Source: Avidehalobacter sp964569265
Lineage (GTDB): Bacteria; Bacillota; Dehalobacteriia; UBA4068; UBA4997
Assembly: GCA_964569265.1 (NCBI GenBank)
Contig: CAZMTO010000003.1
Span: 17,424 to 81,423 of the forward strand
Length of the DNA stretch: 64,000 nucleotides
Direction of reading: 5' to 3'
In this document: positions 36,645 to 44,486 of the stretch, one piece after another
Position numbering within the stretch: position 1 is the stretch's first letter
Layout: every line of letters starts with the position of its first letter
Program-made: the position numbers and the translations under genes
The notes under the pieces: generated by a model
Database searches by the model: none
Seen by the model: only the letters and a program-made list of their open reading frames with translations
What the model was told of the DNA's origin: nothing

Positions 36645-37523
36645 ATGGCTTATAACAGACCGCGATTTGGGGCAGGAGGCAACAGCGACGGTTTTTATGC
36701 TGCCGGTTACAAAAGCTCTTTAGATGCCTGCGAATACCTTTTTGGTATGGGGCTTACGGCTTATGAATACGAGGCTACGCATGGGGTGCGGCTTAGTGAT
36801 GCTTTTTGTGTATCGATGGCTAAAAGTGCCAAGCTGTTTGATATTGCCTTGAGCATACACGCGCCCTATTATATAAATTTGGCCAGCCCGGACAGCGCCA
36901 TAAGAGAAAAATCGGTGATGCATTTGCTGAAAGCCCTGCGTGCTGCCGACAAAATGGGAGCCGAAAGGGTAGTGTTTCACCCCGGTACGGTGGGCGAACA
37001 AAACCGTGAGCAGGCGCTGGAAAGTGCTGCCGAGCTGCTGGAGCAGGTTGTAAATTTGGCGGAACACGAAGGCCTGCTGCGGCAGATATATCTTTGCCCC
37101 GAAACTATGGGTAAGCCCGGCCAGTTGGGCACTTTGGGAGAAGTGCTGCGGCTTTGTGAGATAAGCTATATGGTGCGTCCGACCGTAGATTTTGCACACA
37201 TCCACGCGCTGGGCGGCGGCAGCCTTAAAGAACGCCGCGACTTTGAGCGTATATTGCACAAAATTGCCCGCAAGCTGGGTGAAGATGCCGTAAATAACCT
37301 GCATATTCACTTTTCTCCTATAGAATATACCAAAGGCGGAGAAAAGCGCCACCGCATATTGGCTGAAAAGCAATTTGGGCCGGATTTTGGTTATTTAGCC
37401 GAAATTTTAGCTGAACAGGGCTGGTGCCCCACCATAATTTGTGAAAGTGCCGGTACGCAGGACGAAGATGCCGTAGCTTTTTACCGTATGTATATGGGCG
37501 CGCTTAGCAACATAGGCGGCTAA
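36645..37523 (+). CDS. endonuclease IV-like AP endonuclease (TIM barrel)
   Basis: 292-residue TIM-barrel protein of the AP endonuclease 2 family. The trinuclear zinc ligands of Nfo are conserved in order: SIHAPYYINLA, VVFHPGT, CPETMGK, PTVDFAHIHA, HIHFSPIEY and ICESAG. Such enzymes cut DNA 5' to abasic sites. It is less close to classic Nfo at its N-terminus (RPRFGAGGNSDGFYAAG), so a sugar isomerase-like role is possible but the full ligand set favours DNA repair. ATG 36645 follows GGGGAGG. It comes right after miaB. Confidence 0.82.
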   Translation: MAYNRPRFGAGGNSDGFYAAGYKSSLDACEYLFGMGLTAYEYEATHGVRLSDAFCVSMAKSAKLFDIALSIHAPYYINLASPDSAIREKSVMHLLKALRAADKMGAERVVFHPGTVGEQNREQALESAAELLEQVVNLAEHEGLLRQIYLCPETMGKPGQLGTLGEVLRLCEISYMVRPTVDFAHIHALGGGSLKERRDFERILHKIARKLGEDAVNNLHIHFSPIEYTKGGEKRHRILAEKQFGPDFGYLAEILAEQGWCPTIICESAGTQDEDAVAFYRMYMGALSNIGG

Positions 37524-37539
37524 AATTTAAAAAATACTA

Positions 37540-37568
37540 TTTACAGCCGCAAATATTTACGTTATAAT
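37540..37568 (+). promoter_or_regulatory. promoter of the sdhCAB operon
   Basis: TTTACA (37540-37545), 17-base spacer, TATAAT (37563-37568). The leader is about 155 bases long and begins with a TTGGG/CCCAA stem-loop at about 37575-37594. Confidence 0.7.
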
Positions 37569-37730
37569 AATTATGTTGGGTTTATATATCCCAATGGATG
37601 AATGCACTTATCAGCCCTGTTTGGTCAAAATCGGCAATTTTGTTTGGCAGATGCTTGATTTGTGTTTTTTCATTTAAGCTGTTGTATCAAATTAAAAGGT
37701 TGTATGGGTTATTGGAAAGGGGAAAAGAAA

Positions 37731-38339
37731 TTGTCGAAGTTAAACTTTTTTATCAGCAGATTTCACTCTCTGATTGCATTGATTCCGCTGGGGATCTTCA
37801 TCATTGTACATTTTCTGCTGAACAGCTCCATCTTTTTGGGCGCTGACGCACATAACTGGGTAATTGATTTTATGCAAAATGCGCCGTTTGTGGTGATTTT
37901 GGAACTGGTAATAATTGCCATTCCGATCATCTTTCACGGTATTTATGGCATTTATGTAGTATATATGGCTAAAAATAACGTTTTGCGCTATAAATACTAC
38001 CGTAATCTGTCGTTCTATTTGCAGCGCATTACCTCGCTTATTATGCTGGCCTTTTTGCTTTGGCACGTTTATACGCTGCGCATTGCACCGCATATTTCTG
38101 CCGAACCGGTACCCGGTATTGTCGAGATTTTGCATAATCCGCTGTATTTTGTGCTGTATGTTATTGGCGTAATAGCAGCAATTTACCACTTTACCAACGG
38201 TCTGTTCACCTTTTGCATAACTTGGGGTATTTGCACCGGTGACCGCGCACAGAAGATTTTTGCCGTTTGTGCCGGCTTGGCCTTTATCGTGATGTCGCTT
38301 TGGGCTTGCGGCATTTTGCTGTGTCTGGCTGTAGCCTGA
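37731..38339 (+). CDS. sdhC: succinate dehydrogenase/fumarate reductase cytochrome b558 subunit
   Basis: Membrane anchor of 202 residues with five helices, of the Bacillus/Wolinella b558 type that carries two hemes and reacts with menaquinone. Helix histidines that can bind heme: FHSLIALIP, VHFLLN, IFHGIYG, LLWHVYT and YHFTNG. The TTG at 37731 follows AAGGGGA with about 8-base spacing and gives the family N-terminus SKLNFFISRFHSL; the in-frame extension upstream has no ribosome site. First gene of the sdhCAB operon. Confidence 0.92.
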   Translation: MSKLNFFISRFHSLIALIPLGIFIIVHFLLNSSIFLGADAHNWVIDFMQNAPFVVILELVIIAIPIIFHGIYGIYVVYMAKNNVLRYKYYRNLSFYLQRITSLIMLAFLLWHVYTLRIAPHISAEPVPGIVEILHNPLYFVLYVIGVIAAIYHFTNGLFTFCITWGICTGDRAQKIFAVCAGLAFIVMSLWACGILLCLAVA

Positions 38340-38361
38340 ATATAAAAGGGGGATCATAATT

Positions 38362-40095
38362 ATGGAAAAAGCCAAAGTGGTAGTTGTCGGCGGCGGTTTG
38401 GCCGGCTTGATGTCTACCTTAAAAATAACCGAAAAAAATATCCCGGTTGACCTTATATCCCTGGTACCGGTAAAGCGTTCACATTCGGTGTGTGCGCAGG
38501 GCGGTGTTAACGCTGCCTTAGATACCAAGGGCGAACACGACAGTGTTGATCAGCATTTTTATGATACTGTTTACGGCGGTGACTTTTTGGCCAACCAAAC
38601 GCCGGTAAAGGGTATGGTAGAAAACGCCCCCGGGCTTATTTATGCTATGGACCGTATGGGCGTTATGTTTACCCGCACGCCGGAAGGTCTGCTGGATTTG
38701 CGCCGTTTTGGCGGTGTAAAAAATCACCGTACTGCTTTTGCCGGCGCTACCACCGGCCAGCAACTGTTGTATACCTTAGACGAACAGGTGCGCCATAAGG
38801 AAGTTATGGGGCTGGTAAATAAGTACGAAAACTGGGAAATGATCGACCTGATTATTGACGATAACGGCATTTGTAAGGGCGTAGTGGCGCAAGACCTTGC
38901 CACTATGGAGATTCGCTCGTTTGTGGCCGATGCCGTAGTTATTGCTACCGGTGGTGCCGGTATGATCTATGGTCGTTCCACCAACTCCATCATCAACACC
39001 GGTTCGGCAGCAGCCATTGTGTACCAGCATGGTGTGCCTTATGCCAACGGTGAGTTTGTACAAATTCACCCGACTGCTATGCCCGGCGACGATAAGCTGC
39101 GTTTGATGTCGGAATCGGCACGTGGCGACGGTGCCCGTGTATGGACTTATAAAGACGGTAAGCCATGGTATTTTTTGGAAGAAAAATATCCGTCTTACGG
39201 CAACTTGGTGCCGCGTGATATTGCTGCCCGTGAAATTTATGATGTCTGCGTAAATCAGGGGCTGGGTGTAGACGGCAAAAATCAGGTTTATCTGGATTTG
39301 AGCCACCTGCCGGAGGATTACCTGAACAACCGCTTAAAGGGCATTATGGATATTTACCAGACCTTTTACGGTGACGATCCCAGAAAGGTGCCGATGAAGA
39401 TTTACCCGGCAGTGCATTACTTTATGGGCGGTATTCACGTTAACTGGGAACACCAGACCAAAATACCCGGCCTGTTTGCCGCCGGTGAATGTGACTATAT
39501 GTATCACGGTGCTAACCGTTTGGGTGCGAACTCGCTGCTTTCGGCAATGTACAGCGGCACGGTTTGCGGCCCTTCGGTAGTTAAATACATTAACGGCTTA
39601 AACAGCACGGCAGCCGATACCATTGGCAACCTGGCTGACCTGATGCAGAAGAAGCAGCAGGCAGAACACGAAAAGCTGATGAAGATGGACGGCAAGGAAA
39701 ATCCGTATCAGCTGCACGACGAGATGAGCGATATTATGTACAAGCACGCTACCATTGTGCGTGTTAATAAAAATCTGGAAGAAACCGACATTAAATTGCA
39801 GGAATTCCAGGAGCGTTGGCATGATATCAACATTACCGACTGCGGTGGGTATTCTAACCAGACCATTATGTATGTGCGTCAGTTGCGCGGTATGATGGAC
39901 TTGGCCCGCGTTATTGTAGGCGGTGCCCTGCGCCGTAACGAAAGCCGCGGTTCTCACTATAAGCCGGAATTCCCCAAGCGTGATGACGAGAACTTCTTAA
40001 AGACTACGCTGGCTACCTATAACAACGGTACGCCGGAATTCAGCTATGAAGAAGTAGATATCAGCCACATTAAACCGGTTGAACGTAAATATTAA
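38362..40095 (+). CDS. sdhA: succinate dehydrogenase/fumarate reductase flavoprotein subunit
   Basis: Catalytic subunit of 577 residues with covalently bound FAD. Dinucleotide fold VVGGGLAGLMS at the N-terminus; His in HSVCAQGGVN for flavin attachment; HPTAM near 236 and the proton-shuttle Arg in SESARGDGA; substrate motif GAYYDGANRLG-like CDYMYHGANRLGANSLL. B-type (Bacillus-like) enzyme. With the CoA-transferase in this window, either direction is plausible: fumarate reduction or succinate oxidation. The direction cannot be told from sequence. ATG behind AGGGGG. Confidence 0.96.
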   Translation: MEKAKVVVVGGGLAGLMSTLKITEKNIPVDLISLVPVKRSHSVCAQGGVNAALDTKGEHDSVDQHFYDTVYGGDFLANQTPVKGMVENAPGLIYAMDRMGVMFTRTPEGLLDLRRFGGVKNHRTAFAGATTGQQLLYTLDEQVRHKEVMGLVNKYENWEMIDLIIDDNGICKGVVAQDLATMEIRSFVADAVVIATGGAGMIYGRSTNSIINTGSAAAIVYQHGVPYANGEFVQIHPTAMPGDDKLRLMSESARGDGARVWTYKDGKPWYFLEEKYPSYGNLVPRDIAAREIYDVCVNQGLGVDGKNQVYLDLSHLPEDYLNNRLKGIMDIYQTFYGDDPRKVPMKIYPAVHYFMGGIHVNWEHQTKIPGLFAAGECDYMYHGANRLGANSLLSAMYSGTVCGPSVVKYINGLNSTAADTIGNLADLMQKKQQAEHEKLMKMDGKENPYQLHDEMSDIMYKHATIVRVNKNLEETDIKLQEFQERWHDINITDCGGYSNQTIMYVRQLRGMMDLARVIVGGALRRNESRGSHYKPEFPKRDDENFLKTTLATYNNGTPEFSYEEVDISHIKPVERKY

Positions 40096-40109
40096 GGAGG
40101 CGAGCAAAG

Positions 40110-40886
40110 ATGGTAGATTTAAAGGATGTAAAATATATAAAGCTTAAAATCAAACGTCGTGACGATCCTTCTTCGCCTTCGTACTGGCAGGATTTTCAGA
40201 TACCGTATCGCCCTAATATGAATATTGTTTCGGTGTTGATGGAAATTCGCAAAAACCCCGTAACCGCAGACGGTACCAAAGTAAACCCCGTAGTGTGGGA
40301 ATGTAACTGTCTGGAAGAAGTTTGCGGTGCCTGCTCTATGCTTATTAACGGTGTGCCGCGTCAGGCCTGTGCGGCGCTTACCGATAAACTGATTGAAAAG
40401 TACGGCGACAGACCCATCCAGTTGGAACCGCTGACCAAGTTCCCGGTGATTCGCGATTTGATGGTAGACCGTCAGAAGATGTTCAACAATTTGAAGCGCG
40501 TTAAGGCGTGGGTAAATGTTGACGGTAGCTGGGCTATTGATCGTGGTCCCAGACTTTCTCAGAAAGACCAGAAGATAGCCTACGAAATTGCCCATTGTAT
40601 GACTTGTGGCTGCTGCCTGGAGGCTTGCCCCAACTATAATGAGAAAACTAACTTTGTTGGCCCTAACGCTATTGCACAGGTGCGTATGTTTAATATGCAC
40701 GCCATTGGCCGTATGCAGGCTGATGAACGTTTGGAAGCACTTACTGACAAGGGTGGTATACAAACCTGTGGTAACTCTCAGAACTGCAAGCGCGTTTGCC
40801 CCAAGCATATTAACCTTACGCAGCATATTGCCGCTATGAACCGTCAGGCAAATGCTTATGTGTTAAAGAGCTTTTTAGACAAGTAA
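40110..40886 (+). CDS. sdhB: succinate dehydrogenase/fumarate reductase iron-sulfur subunit
   Basis: Electron-transfer subunit of 258 residues with three clusters. [2Fe-2S]: CNCLEEVCGACSMLING plus a later Cys; [4Fe-4S]: CMTCGCCLEACPNYN; [3Fe-4S]: CGNSQNCKRVCPKHI. It links the flavin of SdhA to the hemes of SdhC. ATG behind AAGGAGG, 14 bases after sdhA. A strong terminator follows. Confidence 0.97.
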   Translation: MVDLKDVKYIKLKIKRRDDPSSPSYWQDFQIPYRPNMNIVSVLMEIRKNPVTADGTKVNPVVWECNCLEEVCGACSMLINGVPRQACAALTDKLIEKYGDRPIQLEPLTKFPVIRDLMVDRQKMFNNLKRVKAWVNVDGSWAIDRGPRLSQKDQKIAYEIAHCMTCGCCLEACPNYNEKTNFVGPNAIAQVRMFNMHAIGRMQADERLEALTDKGGIQTCGNSQNCKRVCPKHINLTQHIAAMNRQANAYVLKSFLDK

Positions 40887-40903
40887 GTTGATAACAGTAA
40901 TAC

Positions 40904-40939
40904 AAAAATACCCGACTGTTGCGGCCGGGTATTTTTTTT
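40904..40939 (+). terminator. terminator of sdhCAB
   Basis: AAAAATACCCG (40904-40914) pairs with CGGGTATTTTT (40926-40936), continuing into eight T. It lies 18 bases after the sdhB stop. Confidence 0.9.
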
Positions 40940-40963
40940 GTCAAAATATTACAAAAATTTCTC

Positions 40964-40992
40964 TTTACAAATGTCGTTAAAAATGGTATCAT
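40964..40992 (+). promoter_or_regulatory. promoter of the tRNA-Gly gene
   Basis: TTTACA (40964-40969), 17-base spacer, TATCAT (40987-40992), about 14 bases before the tRNA. Confidence 0.7.
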
Positions 40993-41005
40993 ATAAAAGT
41001 ATTTT

Positions 41006-41079
41006 GCGGGTGTAGTTTAATGGTAGAACAAGAGCTTCCCAAGCTTTCGGCGAGGGTTCGATTCCCTTCACCCGCTCCA
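41006..41079 (+). tRNA. tRNA-Gly (anticodon CCC)
   Basis: Cloverleaf of 74 bases with encoded CCA. Acceptor arm GCGGGTG pairs with CACCCGC; D-arm region TAGTTTAATGGTAGAAC; anticodon loop TTCCCAA closed by AGAGC/GCTTT, reading GGG codons; T-arm AGGGTTCGATTCCCT. It is a lone tRNA with its own promoter and terminator. Confidence 0.97.
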
Positions 41080-41092
41080 TAACAGCATAACA

Positions 41093-41119
41093 GGCCGTAC
41101 CGTTGGGTATGGCTTTTTT
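41093..41119 (+). terminator. terminator of the tRNA gene
   Basis: GCCGTACC (41094-41101), loop GTTG, GGTATGGC (41106-41113) with one G-T, then six T. Confidence 0.85.
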
Positions 41120-41151
41120 GTTGCTTATTTTATCCAACAGTTAAAAACAGC

Positions 41152-41186
41152 AAAAGTCCCACTCTCGGTTGAGGGTGGGACTTTTT
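41152..41186 (-). terminator. terminator of the collagen-like gene
   Basis: AAAAGTCCCACTCTC with GAGGGTGGGACTTTT, one mismatch, GGTT loop; lies 6 bases beyond the minus-strand stop and could also back up the tRNA terminator on the plus strand. Confidence 0.85.
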
Positions 41187-41191
41187 ATACG

Positions 41192-41893
41192 TTAACCTAT
41201 TTGCACAATAGTAAGGTAACCGACCACATTAGTGCCGGTGCCGGTAAAACTAACGGCAGCGTCTGCGGTAATTTGGATATTTAATGTAGAGCCCGCAGTT
41301 GCCGGGACTATGGCAGATGCGCCGGTAGTGTCGTTGTTTACCAAAGCCCGCTTGGTGCCGGCAAGTTCGGCACCGTTTACGTAAATTGATACTGCGTCAC
41401 CGGTTTCTACAGTGCCGGGGGTAACCGCAAAGTCAATTTTATAAATACCAGCATTGGGCAGGGTGACAACTCCGGTGGTAGTGTTCAATGTAATATCCTT
41501 GGCAGCAATGGTGTTTGCCAGGGGGAAGGCGCCGCCGCCTGCGGGTATAGTAACTTCTCCCGTGGCGTAGAAAGAACCAAAGCTGGCTGCGTTAGCCGTA
41601 CCGGCAGGGCCTTGGGGGCCTGTAGCACCGGCAGCACCTGTTGCACCACGGGGGCCTTGGGGCCCGGCAGGGCCGGTAGCACCGCAAGGAATGATAAAGT
41701 TTAAGACAGCGTTGGTAGCCGTGCCGGAATTGCTAACCCCGGCAGGAATATCCGGCTCGGCGGTAATAACCGTGCCAATTGCTACAGTAGATGCTTCGGG
41801 GCAACAGCAGGGGCAACACCGATTGCAGTTGTTGCAGTTGCAGCTATTGCCGTTGCGGTTTATATTAAAATTGTTGCCAAAACAGTTTGCCAT
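41192..41893 (-). CDS. collagen-like surface protein with cysteine-rich head and BclA-like C-terminal domain
   Basis: 233-residue protein in three parts. Residues 1-32 are Asn- and Cys-rich with nine cysteines (4, 18, 20, 23, 26, 27, 29, 30, 31). After a linker (TVITAEPDIPAGVSNSG) comes a short collagen repeat of nine Gly-X-Y triplets starting at about residue 71, rich in GAT, GPQ and GPA. The remaining 130 or so residues form a beta-rich domain like the TNF/C1q-type C-terminus of exosporium protein BclA, with the typical VTLPNAGIYKIDFAVT and LTIVQIG ends. No classic signal peptide is present, as in BclA-type proteins. Its own ribosome site GGAGCG and terminator isolate it. Function is likely structural or adhesive; partner unknown. 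Confidence 0.87.
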   Translation of the reverse strand: MANCFGNNFNINRNGNSCNCNNCNRCCPCCCPEASTVAIGTVITAEPDIPAGVSNSGTATNAVLNFIIPCGATGPAGPQGPRGATGAAGATGPQGPAGTANAASFGSFYATGEVTIPAGGGAFPLANTIAAKDITLNTTTGVVTLPNAGIYKIDFAVTPGTVETGDAVSIYVNGAELAGTKRALVNNDTTGASAIVPATAGSTLNIQITADAAVSFTGTGTNVVGYLTIVQIG

Positions 41894-41942
41894 ATATAAT
41901 CGCTCCTTTTAGCTGTGCTTTGTATATGGTATATTATGCTGC

Positions 41943-41968
41943 GCCGGGGCAGTGGGTTACTGCCCGGC
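41943..41968 (-). other. GC-rich hairpin upstream of the collagen-like gene
   Basis: GCCGGGGCAGT (41943-41953) pairs with ACTGCCCGGC (41959-41968) with one bulged G and a five-base loop. It lies in the 5' leader of the collagen-like gene, after the glnN terminator. Confidence 0.55.
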
Positions 41969-41983
41969 TAAAATTTGGCAATA

Positions 41984-42014
41984 AAAAAGGATAGTCGCTG
42001 TGACTATCCTTTTT
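41984..42014 (-). terminator. terminator of glnN
   Basis: Perfect 13-base stem AAAAAGGATAGTC / GACTATCCTTTTT with a five-base loop and T tracts on both strands, 10 bases after the glnN stop. Confidence 0.9.
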
Positions 42015-42023
42015 ATATATATT

Positions 42024-44114
42024 TTAGTAGAACATAAGCTCACTGTAGGTGGGGAAGGGCCAATACTTGGCAGCCGTCAGCACCTCTAAAGCATCGGCGG
42101 CGGCACGCAGGGCATCCATAGCCGGTAGCACAGTATTACGATAATAGCAGGCTGTTTCTTCGGCGGTGGTGCAGCTTGCAGCAGCGTCCAGCACTTCAGT
42201 CAAGGCATCAATATTGTCCGACATTGTATCGTTTAAGGTGGAAATATTTTTCAGCAGCTTTTCTTCGGCTGTACAGGGTATACCGCCCAACTGCTTTTTA
42301 GCCAGCAGGGTGTTGGCAAGCTCGTTAGAATACGTAAGCACTGCCGGCATAATTTCGGTTTTGGCCATATCCAGCATTGTCAAAGCTTCAATATGTACCA
42401 CCTTGTAATATTCCTCTAAAATGCTTTCCTTGCGCGCTTCCATTTCGGGCAGGGTATAAATGCCCTGACGTTCAAACATCGCCACGTTTTTCGGGTCGGT
42501 GTAGTGGGGCAAAGCTTCCGGCGTAGATTTAAGGTTAAGCAAACCGCGACGTTCAGCTTCTTCTACCCACTCGTCAGAATAGTTGTTACCGTTAAAGATG
42601 ATACGGTCGTGCGCTTTAAGCTCGCGGGCCAGCAGCGCGTTAAGTGCTTCATTAAATTTATCGGCCTCAATACCCTCCAGCTCATCGGCAAACATCGACA
42701 AAGTATCGGCTACTACCGAATTTAAAATAATGTTGGTGCAGGAAAGTGAAAAGCCGCTGCCTAACATTCTGAATTCAAATTTGTTGCCGGTAAAAGCAAA
42801 CGGCGATGTACGGTTGCGGTCGGTGGTATCTTTGGGCAGGCTGGGCAGCACGCTTACGCCCGAATCTAAAATATCCTGACACAAACGTTCGCACATTTTG
42901 TTGTTTTCAACCGAATCAATAACGGCCTGCAATTCGTCACCTACAAAAACCGATACAATAGCCGGCGGTGCTTCGTTACCGCCCAAACGGTGATCGTTGC
43001 CGGCGCTGGATACCGATATACGCAGCAAGTCCTGATAATCGTCAACCGCCCTGATAACCGCCGTAAGAAAAGTAAGGAACTGCAAATTTTCTCGCGGGGT
43101 TTTGCCTGGCTCCAGCAGGTTTTCTCCTAAATCGGTGGCCATTGACCAGTTGTTGTGCTTGCCGGAACCGTTAACGCCCTCAAAGGGTTTTTCGTGCAGC
43201 AGGCAGGCCAAACCGTGGCGCGATGCTACCTTTTTCATCATCTCCATAACCAACTGGTTGTTGTCGGTGGCCGTATTGGTAGACGAATAGATGGTGGCTA
43301 ATTCGTGCTGTGCCGGGGCAACCTCGTTATGGCGGGTTTTAGAAAGCACACCGAGCTTCCACAGCTCCTCGTCCAGATCCTGCATATAAGACATTACACG
43401 TGATCTGATGGCACCAAAATAGTGATCTTCAAGCTCCTGACCTTTGGGCGGCATAGCGCCAAACAGGGTACGGCCGGCAAAACGCAGGTCTTTTCTCTGC
43501 TTAAACATTTCGGCATCTACCAGAAAATATTCCTGCTCCGGCCCAACGGTAGTGGTAACGTGGGTAGCGCGGGTGTTACCAAAAAGCTTTAATATACGCA
43601 GTGCCTGCTTGTTAATAGCCTCCATAGAGCGCAGCAGCGGGGTTTTTTTATCCAGCACTTCTCCACCATAAGAACAAAAGGCGGTGGGTATGCACAGGGT
43701 ATTATTTTTTATAAAAGCATAAGACGTAGGATCCCAGGTGGTGTAGCCGCGAGCTTCAAAGGTGGAGCGCAGACCGCCGGAGGGGAAGGACGATGCATCC
43801 GGTTCACCCTGAATAAGGTTTTTGCCGGAAAATTCCATTATTACATTGCCGCCTTCGGTAGGCTCAATAAAGCTGTCGTGCTTTTCGGCAGTTACGCCGG
43901 TAAGCGGCTGAAACCAGTGCGAATAGTGGGTGACACCCTTTTGTATAGCCCAGTCCTTCATTGCGGCTGCCACCGATTCTGCCAGGGTAGGGTCTAAGGG
44001 TTTGCCGCCCTCTATAGTCTTTTTAAGGGCTTTGTACACCTGTTTGGGCAAGCGCTCCTTCATTATATTTTCGTTAAAAACGTTGCTGCCAAACAATTCG
44101 GGAACATTTGTCAT
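42024..44114 (-). CDS. glnN: glutamine synthetase type III
   Basis: Large glutamine synthetase (696 residues; type III is about 700-730) that makes glutamine from glutamate, ammonia and ATP as a dodecamer. Type III motifs in order: FSGKNLIQGEPDASSFPSGG, GPEQEYFLVD, KHNNWSMATD, AGNDHRLGGNEAPPAIVS and DRNRTSPFAFTGNKFEFRM. ATG behind GGAGG. Its 5' leader contains a complete terminator (44172-44206), so expression is probably controlled by attenuation. It is transcribed away from the glutamate synthase operon and shares its 372-base control region. A type I enzyme lies 5.6 kb further on. Confidence 0.96.
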   Translation of the reverse strand: MTNVPELFGSNVFNENIMKERLPKQVYKALKKTIEGGKPLDPTLAESVAAAMKDWAIQKGVTHYSHWFQPLTGVTAEKHDSFIEPTEGGNVIMEFSGKNLIQGEPDASSFPSGGLRSTFEARGYTTWDPTSYAFIKNNTLCIPTAFCSYGGEVLDKKTPLLRSMEAINKQALRILKLFGNTRATHVTTTVGPEQEYFLVDAEMFKQRKDLRFAGRTLFGAMPPKGQELEDHYFGAIRSRVMSYMQDLDEELWKLGVLSKTRHNEVAPAQHELATIYSSTNTATDNNQLVMEMMKKVASRHGLACLLHEKPFEGVNGSGKHNNWSMATDLGENLLEPGKTPRENLQFLTFLTAVIRAVDDYQDLLRISVSSAGNDHRLGGNEAPPAIVSVFVGDELQAVIDSVENNKMCERLCQDILDSGVSVLPSLPKDTTDRNRTSPFAFTGNKFEFRMLGSGFSLSCTNIILNSVVADTLSMFADELEGIEADKFNEALNALLARELKAHDRIIFNGNNYSDEWVEEAERRGLLNLKSTPEALPHYTDPKNVAMFERQGIYTLPEMEARKESILEEYYKVVHIEALTMLDMAKTEIMPAVLTYSNELANTLLAKKQLGGIPCTAEEKLLKNISTLNDTMSDNIDALTEVLDAAASCTTAEETACYYRNTVLPAMDALRAAADALEVLTAAKYWPFPTYSELMFY

Positions 44115-44171
44115 AATAAAACCTCCATCAAAAATTTAAAAAATTATGATAATTTTTAGTTTGCATTGTTT

Positions 44172-44206
44172 AAAAAAAAGGCACTGCGGGGATAACCCAC
44201 AGCGCC
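44172..44206 (-). terminator. attenuator terminator in the glnN leader
   Basis: On the minus-strand transcript: an 11-pair stem GGCGCUGUGGG / CCCGCAGUGCC (two G-U pairs, no mismatch) with loop UUAUC, then eight U. The same bases on the plus strand leave two A-C mismatches, so it is built for minus-strand RNA. It lies 13-47 bases after the predicted start of transcription and 57 bases before the start codon. Confidence 0.8.
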
Positions 44207-44213
44207 GTTGCTG
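44200..44213 (-). promoter_or_regulatory. candidate ANTAR antiterminator hairpin in the glnN leader
   Basis: RNA CAGC-AACGGC-GCUG: a four-pair stem with a six-base loop that has A at position 1 and G at position 4, the known ANTAR target signature. Outer UAA/UUA pairs could extend it. It shares bases 44200-44206 with the terminator's 5' arm, so the two folds exclude each other. Only one such hairpin is visible; described targets usually have two. Confidence 0.5.
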
Positions 44214-44225
44214 ATTACTCTGTAA

Positions 44226-44254
44226 ATTATATGCGGCGGCGGGCAAAAAGTCAA
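44226..44254 (-). promoter_or_regulatory. sigma-70 promoter of glnN
   Basis: Minus strand: TTGACT (44254-44249), 17-base spacer, perfect TATAAT (44231-44226). Predicted start near 44219. Confidence 0.8.
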
Positions 44255-44363
44255 CCCCAAATTGCAAAATTTTTAATTTTTTTGCGGCTGCACCTGCTGC
44301 CGTGCAAAATAAGGGTTATATATAATATCGGTAGAAATCGGTATAATTGGCCAAAAATTAGAT

Positions 44364-44380
44364 TGTATACAGTGTATACA
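44364..44380. promoter_or_regulatory. doubled palindrome, probable operator
   Basis: TGTATACA-G-TGTATACA: two copies of a perfect 8-base palindrome separated by one base, ending 13 bases before the -35 box of the glutamate synthase promoter and about 110 bases upstream of the glnN promoter. Confidence 0.6.
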
Positions 44381-44393
44381 TTAGCAAAAATTA

Positions 44394-44422
44394 TTGACTG
44401 ATGCGTAATTTTGCTATACAAT
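44394..44422 (+). promoter_or_regulatory. promoter of the glutamate synthase operon
   Basis: TTGACT (44394-44399), 17-base spacer, TACAAT (44417-44422). The leader of about 60 bases is AT-rich and holds no terminator. Confidence 0.75.
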
Positions 44423-44486
44423 GCTATATTATATTTTACCAAATTATTTGTCGGATGTAAATTTATATTTTATGGGAGTGATGGGT

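Noticed and set aside
37598..37846. An 82-codon frame overlapping sdhC
   Set aside because: Out of frame with SdhC and runs into its coding region; the ribosome site supports only sdhC.
40949..41137. A 62-codon open frame on the minus strand across tRNA-Gly
   Set aside because: It is antisense to the tRNA, and its peptide (KGIEPSPKAWEALVLPLNY) is the well-known false protein produced by reading this tRNA backwards.
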